From JBFXAM01 sp050184295 (lineage in GTDB: Bacteria; Planctomycetota; Phycisphaerae; UBA1845; Fen-1342), in the NCBI GenBank assembly GCA_050184295.1, contig JBFXAM010000080.1, positions 1 through 20,394 on the forward strand: 20,394 bases of DNA. Direction: 5' to 3'. The notes below the pieces were generated by a model. That model searched no databases, was not told the DNA's origin, and worked only from the letters and a program-made list of their open reading frames with translations. Positions 7,485 through 13,214 of this stretch are shown piece by piece. Positions within the stretch are counted from its first letter, which is position 1. Every line of letters starts with the position of its first letter. The translations under genes and the position numbers were made by a program.

Positions 7485-7838
7485 ATGCCTCTTCCGGAAG
7501 AAGTCGTAACAAGCGTGGCGTCCACCAACTTCAAGTCGCTGGGCGACGGTCCGTCGTTCTACCACAACCTGGCGATGAGCAACGCGACCAACCAGCAGAA
7601 CCTGGCCGCGCAGAACGCGATCGCGCAGCAGCAGGCCCTCGGCACCGTGCTGACCGCTGCCGTTGGCAAGATCGTCAAGGCGCTGACCGAGGCCGACGCC
7701 GAGGAAGCCGCGTCGCTGAACAAGGTCTTCAGTGGCGACGACGTGGCCAGCAAGATCGCGTCGTTGCTGAGCGCGCTCGGCAGCGGACAGGTCGCGGCCA
7801 AGACCGCGCAGACCACGCCGCCTCCGACCGGCGGCTAA
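7485..7838 (+). CDS. RebB (R-body / 'killing trait', PF11747)-like protein
   Basis: The 117-residue product resembles RebB-family proteins, the small subunits of refractile bodies: long protein ribbons that coil in the cytoplasm and can extend, first known from the killing trait of Paramecium endosymbionts. The family's pattern of T-N-x-K-x-LG-x-x-P, then N-A and a QQQ run, is seen as VASTNFKSLGDGP (residues 11-23) and QNAIAQQQ (43-50). A further helical region and a Thr/Pro-rich tail follow. AAGGAG at 7472-7477 and ATG 7485 (7-nt spacing) set the start; the frame is open further upstream without a good site. It is a lone copy, whereas R-body loci usually hold several reb genes. A terminator-like hairpin follows it. 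The match is from memory of the family pattern, so a structural phage role remains possible. Confidence 0.6.
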   Translation: MPLPEEVVTSVASTNFKSLGDGPSFYHNLAMSNATNQQNLAAQNAIAQQQALGTVLTAAVGKIVKALTEADAEEAASLNKVFSGDDVASKIASLLSALGSGQVAAKTAQTTPPPTGG

Positions 7839-7852
7839 TCGCCTGATGTGAT

Positions 7853-7899
7853 GCGCCCGCGGAGTCGCCCATCCGGCGCGCTCCGCGGGCGCTTGCTTT
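7853..7899 (+). terminator. Terminator-like hairpin after the RebB-like gene
   Basis: Bases 7853-7864 and 7881-7892 form a perfect 12-bp GC-rich inverted repeat. Inside the 16-nt loop a further 4-bp stem (7866-7869 with 7875-7878) can form. TTGCTTT follows directly, which is only moderately T-rich. The arrangement suits partial rho-independent termination between the RebB-like gene and the rest of the tail operon. No clear promoter for the downstream genes was seen. Confidence 0.6.
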
Positions 7900-7920
7900 G
7901 ACCGTGCGAGGCGTTCTGCG

Positions 7921-8358
7921 GTGATCACGTTCGATATCAAAGACCTGTTTTTCGATCGCGGCACGGTGAAGCGGGCCGTGGACAAGGCCAAGCGCGCCGT
8001 GCTCTCGAAGGCCGGCGCGTTCATCCGCACCACCGCCAAGCACAGCATCCGCACGCGCAAGGGTTCCGCGCCGCCGGGCCAGCCGCCGCATTCGCACAAG
8101 GGCACGCTGCGCCGACTGATCTTCTTCGGCTACGACAAGGGCAGCGACAGCGTGGTCGTCGGGCCGGTCGGATTCCGGCGGAGCACTGCGCCGAACGTTC
8201 TGGAGTTCGGCGGCAAGGCCACGCTCGTCCGCCGTCGACGCGGCAAGCTCGTGCGCGAGCGCGCTGCATACGATTCGCGACCGTTCATGGGTCCGGCGCT
8301 GGAGAAGGAACGCCCCAAACTGCCGCGAATGTGGGCGGGGTCAATCCGAGGAGGGTAG
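7921..8358 (+). CDS. HK97 gp10-like tail protein
   Basis: The 145-residue basic product resembles the HK97 gp10 group of head-tail joining and tail completion proteins. Features are an N-terminal helix with KAGAFIRTTAKHSIRT, a PPGQPPHSHKGTLRRLIFF segment, a VVVGPVGF strand and a C-terminal RPFMGPALEKE block, which matches the 'RPFM-PAL' ending typical of the family. In most siphoviruses the gene precedes the tail tube; here it sits between the chaperone genes and the tape measure, downstream of a terminator-like hairpin. It starts at GTG 7921 with only a weak ribosome site. Confidence 0.7.
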   Translation: MITFDIKDLFFDRGTVKRAVDKAKRAVLSKAGAFIRTTAKHSIRTRKGSAPPGQPPHSHKGTLRRLIFFGYDKGSDSVVVGPVGFRRSTAPNVLEFGGKATLVRRRRGKLVRERAAYDSRPFMGPALEKERPKLPRMWAGSIRGG

Positions 8359-8361
8359 CGC

Positions 8362-10362
8362 ATGGCCGACACGAAAGGCATCCGCGCCGGCCGGGCGTTC
8401 GTCGAGCTGGGCGTCTCCGACAAGCTGACGAAGGGACTTCAAGCCGCCGAGAAACGGCTGAAGGCGTTCGGGGAGGGACTGCGCTCCGTCGGCACGAAGC
8501 TGGCCGCGATCGGCGGAACCGCACTCACGGCGCTGTTCGGTACGGCGAAGACGTTCGCTGACATGGGCGATTCGCTGGACGAGATGTCTGCCCGCACCGG
8601 CGTGAGCGTCGAGACGCTTTCCGAGCTGGGCTTCGCCGCGGACCTCGCCGGCGCCGACATGGAAACGCTGGAGACCGGCATTCGCAAGATGCAGAAGACT
8701 GTCTCGGAAGCGGTGAGCGGATCGAAAAGCGCCGCGGATGCGCTTGCGCAGCTCGGCCTCTCCGTCGCCGATCTGAAAGGCCTTTCGCCGGAGCAGCAAT
8801 TCAAACTGCTCGCCGACCGGATCAGCCAGATTCAAGACCCGACGGCGCGGGCCGCCGCCGCAATGGAAATCTTCGGCAAGTCAGGCACGCGGCTGCTCCC
8901 GCTAATCGCAGACGGCGCGAAGGGGCTCGCGAGATTCCAGGAGCAAGCTCGCGCACTGGGCCTGACGATCTCGACGCAGGCCGCGAAGGACGCCTCGGTG
9001 CTCGCCGATGCGCTCGACACGCTCTGGAAGGTGATCAAGCAGGCCGTCTTCTCAATCGGCTCAGCCCTTGCGCCGACCATTACCGAGCTGGCCGGCAAGG
9101 TGACCCGCGCCGTGGTCGCATTCAGCGAGTGGATCAAGCAGAACAAGGCCATCGTCGTCACGGTGTTTCAGGTTGCAGCCGGCGTTGCCGCTGCTGGCGT
9201 TGCGCTGGTTGCGCTGGGATTCCTCGTGTCGGGCCTCGGCGCAGCGCTGGGTGGACTCGCGACCATCGTCACGGGCATCGGGGCGGCGTTCGGTGTCATC
9301 GGCAGTGCCATCGCCGCGCTGGTCTCGCCGATCGGACTGGCCATTGCCGCTGTCGCCACGCTAGGCACGGCGATTCTCGTCTACACGGGTGCGGGCGCGG
9401 ACGCTCTGACGTGGCTAGGCGAGCAGTTCGCCTGGCTGCGGGACAGCATATCTAAGGTAATAGGTGGAATCACCGACGCTCTCGCCGCCGGCGACATCAC
9501 GCTCGCGGCACAGATCCTCTGGCTGGCACTGAAGTTAGCGTGGCAGGAGGGCGTCGCGGCGCTCAACCGGGCATGGCTCGAAGCGAAGCGTTTCTTCATC
9601 GGAACCGCGCAGGCCATGTGGTTCGGCGCGCTGGCCGCGGCGCAGCAGGTTTTCCACGCCCTCGAAGTCGCCTGGATCGAGACCACCGCGTTCCTCTCCA
9701 AGACCTGGACCAACTTCACCAGCGACGTGCAGGAGGCATGGCATCTCGTGCAGAACTGGCTGACCAAGCGCTGGATCGACGTGATGAATCTCTTCGGCGA
9801 CCTCACCGACGAGCAGGCGGCAGCGGCCAAACAAATGGCCGATCAAGACTTCGCCGACACGGCCGCGGGCATCGAGCAGCGCCGCAGTGGTGCGCTGACG
9901 GAGCGCGAGCAGCGCCGGCAGAGCGAGCGCAGCCAATCCGCTGCTGTCAACGAGGCGACGCTGGCCGAGATCGGCAAGCAGTTTGATGAGGCCCAGGCGG
10001 CGCTCGACAGCGCCACCGATTCGCGCGTCGCCGAGACGAAGCGCGCCCTGGCCGAAGCCCGCAAGCAACTCGACGAGGCGATCGCGGCCGCGCGCGCCAA
10101 GCGCGAGGCTGCGGATGCAGGCGGCGGCCCGCCGCGCCGCAAGATCAAAGACCCACTCGATGGATTGGAGGACCGCCTCGCGGGCCTGGGCGACCTCGTC
10201 GCCAAGAAGATTTCCGTCACAGGGACATTCAACCCCCTCGCCGCGCAAGGGCTCGGCGCTGGCGACGCGGACGAACGAACCGCCCGCGCGACCGAGCAGA
10301 CCGCAAAGCACACGAAGCGCCTGGCCGACGCGGCGGTGACGGGCAGCCTCACGTTCGCATAG
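8362..10362 (+). CDS. Tail tape measure protein
   Basis: At 666 residues this is the tape measure, which sets tail length and is released on infection. Residues about 60-115 (FADMGDSLDEMSARTGVSVETLSELGFAADLAGADMETL, read as two blocks) match the TP901-type N-terminal region. The middle has hydrophobic Ala/Gly-rich helices (about 265-350) that could insert into the host membrane. A Trp-rich helical part follows, then a long charged coiled coil (about 500-590). The C-terminus ends in TARATEQTAKHTKRLADAA, a helix pattern common at the end of small tape measures. AGGAGG precedes ATG 8362. Using the rough rule of 1.5 angstroms per residue, a tail of about 100 nm would be expected. Confidence 0.9.
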   Translation: MADTKGIRAGRAFVELGVSDKLTKGLQAAEKRLKAFGEGLRSVGTKLAAIGGTALTALFGTAKTFADMGDSLDEMSARTGVSVETLSELGFAADLAGADMETLETGIRKMQKTVSEAVSGSKSAADALAQLGLSVADLKGLSPEQQFKLLADRISQIQDPTARAAAAMEIFGKSGTRLLPLIADGAKGLARFQEQARALGLTISTQAAKDASVLADALDTLWKVIKQAVFSIGSALAPTITELAGKVTRAVVAFSEWIKQNKAIVVTVFQVAAGVAAAGVALVALGFLVSGLGAALGGLATIVTGIGAAFGVIGSAIAALVSPIGLAIAAVATLGTAILVYTGAGADALTWLGEQFAWLRDSISKVIGGITDALAAGDITLAAQILWLALKLAWQEGVAALNRAWLEAKRFFIGTAQAMWFGALAAAQQVFHALEVAWIETTAFLSKTWTNFTSDVQEAWHLVQNWLTKRWIDVMNLFGDLTDEQAAAAKQMADQDFADTAAGIEQRRSGALTEREQRRQSERSQSAAVNEATLAEIGKQFDEAQAALDSATDSRVAETKRALAEARKQLDEAIAAARAKREAADAGGGPPRRKIKDPLDGLEDRLAGLGDLVAKKISVTGTFNPLAAQGLGAGDADERTARATEQTAKHTKRLADAAVTGSLTFA

Positions 10363-10371
10363 GAGGTCCGT

Positions 10372-11178
10372 TTGCCCGTCGAAGTCGTCGAAAAGTTCGA
10401 GAGCCGACTGGTCACGACGGGTGCGAACCCGTCGGTCGAGCTGCGCTACGCCATTCGCGGCACGAACGACGACGTCGAAGCCCGCGGCGCACTCGTCACC
10501 AGCTCGCCGACGCTGTATGACCCGTGGGGCTCGGGCCTGCTTTTCCTGCCGCGCGATACCGTCAGCATTCAGCCGGTCGGCGATCTGCTGTGGGAAGGCA
10601 TCGTCCGCTACGGCACGGTCCCGCAGACGAATGAGAGCGTCTTTTCGTTTGACACCGGCGGCGGCGCGCAGCACATCACGCAGAGCCTCGCGAACGTGGC
10701 TCGTTATGCGCCGGCGGGCCAGACCGCCCCGAACTTCAAGGGCGCGATCGGTGTCACGGCCGACAGCGTCGAGGGCGTGGACATCACCGTCCCGGTCTAC
10801 CACTTTGCCGAGACGCATTACCTGGCCGATACGGTCGTCACGCTGGCGTACAAGCTGACGCTGTTTGCGCTGACCGGCCGCGTGAACAACTCGGCATTCA
10901 AGGGCTTCGCCGCGGGTGAATGCCTCTTCCTCGGCGCATCCGGCACGAAACGCGGCAGCGGCGATTGGGAGATCGGCTACCGCTTCGCTTCCAGCCCGAA
11001 CGTGACCGGCCTGACCGTCGGCGACATCACCGGCATCAATAAGAAGGGCTGGGAATACCTCTGGGTCCGTTACGCCGATGCGGAGGACGCGGCCGCCAAG
11101 GCGCTGGTGAAGAAGCCGATCGCGGCCTATGTCGAGCAGGTTTACCCGTACGGCGATCTCAACGCGCTGGGGATTTGA
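10372..11178 (+). CDS. Putative distal tail or baseplate protein
   Basis: The 268-residue protein follows the tape measure, where distal tail (Dit-like) and baseplate hub proteins lie. I do not recognise a named family. It looks beta-rich: FESRLVTTGANPSVELRYAI and LFLPRDTVSIQPVGDLLWEG near the N-terminus, and VYHFAETHYLADTVVTLAYK then ITGINKKGWEYLWVRYAD toward the C-terminus. Two Trp/Tyr-rich strands near the end suggest a protein-binding face. Start TTG 10372 is well supported: AGGAGG at 10361-10366 ends 5 nt before it. A four-base gap separates its stop from the next gene's start, so both are likely made as part of the same tail-tip set. Confidence 0.7.
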   Translation: MPVEVVEKFESRLVTTGANPSVELRYAIRGTNDDVEARGALVTSSPTLYDPWGSGLLFLPRDTVSIQPVGDLLWEGIVRYGTVPQTNESVFSFDTGGGAQHITQSLANVARYAPAGQTAPNFKGAIGVTADSVEGVDITVPVYHFAETHYLADTVVTLAYKLTLFALTGRVNNSAFKGFAAGECLFLGASGTKRGSGDWEIGYRFASSPNVTGLTVGDITGINKKGWEYLWVRYADAEDAAAKALVKKPIAAYVEQVYPYGDLNALGI

Positions 11179-11181
11179 GCG

Positions 11182-12018
11182 ATGGCCAGCACGCTGCAGA
11201 AAGTAAAGCGCGGCGACCCGCTGGTCATCCCGGCCGGGACGTTCAACACCTTTGTCGATGCCGCGCGCGACTTTCAGCAGCGGCAGCGCAGCGCCCAGCG
11301 CACCACGCAGCGCGACCAGCTCGACACCGGCATCATCCTGATCCGCAACGAGAGCGGCGCAGACCGCGGGCGTTTCGATGTGCTGGGAATCAGCGGGCCG
11401 ATCATCGAGCCGGTGGATAACGCCGAGGAGTTCAAACAGCGCGTCGCCTTGAAGGGCGTCGTGCCGTCCAGCCCGCACGCCGGAAAATTCGCGATCCTGC
11501 TGGAACCGGCGACGAATCAGACCATCGTGCGGGCCTGCCTCGACGGTGTCTGTCCCGCGCGCGTGCGCATGGACGACGAAGCCCATGAGTTCGCTGACGT
11601 GGAGGTCGGGCAGGCAGCGCAGCTCAAGAGTGCAGAGGCAGGAACAGCCCGACTGCTGTGGGTCGAGCCCGTCGAAGATCGCGCCGATCCGGAGATCGCG
11701 TGGACGGTCGTGCGCATCGGCGGCGGCGGTGCGGGCGGCACGGCATCGGCGTCGTTTGCGATGATCACGTCCAAATCCGGCGTCGCGCCGCCATTTCGCT
11801 ACGCGGCCGCCGAAGCCACGATGGACGAGGATGGCGCGTGGTCCCAGGTCGGCGGCGGCGCGGCCTACAACAACGTCTTCAACCTCGAAGAGCAGGGCGC
11901 GGGCGGCCAGTGGGTCAATCCGTTGGTCGTCGGCGACGTTGTGATCATCTTCCCTGCGCCCGATTCCGAGGTTGACGCCTTCGTCTGCACGCGCTCGCAC
12001 TACCGGGGGACGTATTGA
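11182..12018 (+). CDS. Tail-tip-associated protein, unknown family
   Basis: This 278-residue protein lies in the tail-tip gene set. An N-terminal part (FNTFVDAARDFQQRQRS) is helical; the middle is beta-rich (GIILIRNESGADRGRFDVLGI, ADVEVGQAAQLKSAEAGTARLLWVE) and looks like one or two beta barrels or OB-like folds. The rest is Gly-rich (IGGGGAGGTASASF) and ends with VVGDVVIIFPAPDSEVDAFVC. It starts at ATG 11182 three bases after the previous stop, and its own stop overlaps the next start (TGATG). No enzymatic motif is visible. A structural role at the tail tip or fibre base is inferred from position. Confidence 0.68.
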   Translation: MASTLQKVKRGDPLVIPAGTFNTFVDAARDFQQRQRSAQRTTQRDQLDTGIILIRNESGADRGRFDVLGISGPIIEPVDNAEEFKQRVALKGVVPSSPHAGKFAILLEPATNQTIVRACLDGVCPARVRMDDEAHEFADVEVGQAAQLKSAEAGTARLLWVEPVEDRADPEIAWTVVRIGGGGAGGTASASFAMITSKSGVAPPFRYAAAEATMDEDGAWSQVGGGAAYNNVFNLEEQGAGGQWVNPLVVGDVVIIFPAPDSEVDAFVCTRSHYRGTY

Positions 12019-13211
12019 TGGGCGCGTTTGTCGTGCGACAAGTCGATCGCGACTCCGGCGCGGAGCTGGCCCGCTTTGTCGCGCCGAACATCCTCGCCTA
12101 CGAGGGCGTCCGTTACGTGCTGCGCCAGATCTTCCCGCCTCACGACAGCGCCATGACGTTCCAGCTCGGCGTATCCGGCGCGAACGCGGGCTCTCCGTTC
12201 AACCGGCCGAATCCCGGCGGCGGCGCAGGCTTCGGCCCGGACCTGACGTTCGTGCAATGCACCGACGCTGATGCCAATGAGGGCGGCTGCTACACGCAGG
12301 GCATGCGGAATTCGTTCGGCTACGCGCGGCAAGCCGTCGCATTCACGGCCTCGCAGGAGGCCGACGGCGGCGCGCTGGCCGCGCCGGAGAAGGAGTTCCC
12401 GAACGAACACGACTGGTCGCCGCAGGCTGCGTCGGCCTGGAACCTGCCCTGGACGCCGGACGTCATCGAGCAAGCGCCGCCCGAGTGGAACAATCGCCAC
12501 GACTGGGAGCCCGAGGTGGGCTACCCGTGGCAGTGGCCGCGCAAGCGCTGCTACGAGGAGTGCGACCCGTTCGACCCGCTGGATTGCATCCATTCCTACA
12601 TGCACCAGTGGGACGCGACGGGCGAGCTGGACTGGCTGTGCGACTTCCGCAAGATGGGCGGTTTCCCGATCACGCTCGCGTTCCTGATCGACACGGCGCA
12701 CAGCAAGCTGATCGCCGCCGCGACGTTTGCAGCGCCGGTGTTGTTGCGCCCCGGCACGACGCTCCACGTCGAGTACAAGGCCCGCATCTTCGGGACGCGC
12801 GTCACGCGCGACTTCGCGCTGCGCTTCGCCAAGTACGCCTTTCAGAAGACCGGTAGCCGCTACGACACGATCTACTGCCGGCCGCTGCTGTCCGGCGCAC
12901 CCAAGCCGACGCGCCGCACGACCTACGACGACATCGACGACCACTTCCATCCGCAATTAGCGGCGGTTGCGCTCAGTTCGTGGACTTACGTCGCCGGTCC
13001 GCCGCCGCGCGTTGAATCATCGAACACGCCGCAGTGGACCAATTCCACGGGCGGCGCGGTCGGACCGTTCGCGTGGCTGGCCGTGTACGGCGATGTCGGC
13101 GGCTCGAACGAGTTGATGTGGCTCACGAAGATCGACCCACCTACCAGCGTGCCGAACGGTGACACGCTGCGCGTGCCGGGCAAGGTCAAATTCCAACTGG
13201 ACGGGGTGTGA
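12018..13211 (+). CDS. Tail fibre or tip protein with Cys/Trp-rich insert
   Basis: The 397-residue product has beta-rich ends that look like a tail protein: the N-terminal FVAPNILAYEGVRYVLRQIFP and, after a break, a LRPGTTLHVEYKARIFG strand with MTFQLGVSG earlier. Between about residues 78 and 212 lies a segment of different character with six cysteines (81, 91, 178, 182, 190, 208) and many Trp, His and Pro. It contains an approximate repeat (EFPNEHDWSPQ at 126-136 and EWNNRHDWEPE at 156-166). ATG 12018 overlaps the previous stop and has GGGGGA upstream; TTG 12015 is a weaker option. It shares the cysteine-rich style of its downstream neighbour, suggesting a joint structure. Confidence 0.72.
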   Translation: MGAFVVRQVDRDSGAELARFVAPNILAYEGVRYVLRQIFPPHDSAMTFQLGVSGANAGSPFNRPNPGGGAGFGPDLTFVQCTDADANEGGCYTQGMRNSFGYARQAVAFTASQEADGGALAAPEKEFPNEHDWSPQAASAWNLPWTPDVIEQAPPEWNNRHDWEPEVGYPWQWPRKRCYEECDPFDPLDCIHSYMHQWDATGELDWLCDFRKMGGFPITLAFLIDTAHSKLIAAATFAAPVLLRPGTTLHVEYKARIFGTRVTRDFALRFAKYAFQKTGSRYDTIYCRPLLSGAPKPTRRTTYDDIDDHFHPQLAAVALSSWTYVAGPPPRVESSNTPQWTNSTGGAVGPFAWLAVYGDVGGSNELMWLTKIDPPTSVPNGDTLRVPGKVKFQLDGV

Positions 13212-13214
13212 GCG

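Noticed and set aside
9535..12000. Antisense open frame of about 820 codons opposite the tape measure and tail-tip genes
   Set aside because: It spans several well-supported + strand genes with ribosome sites and recognisable products, so it is a shadow of their codon bias.
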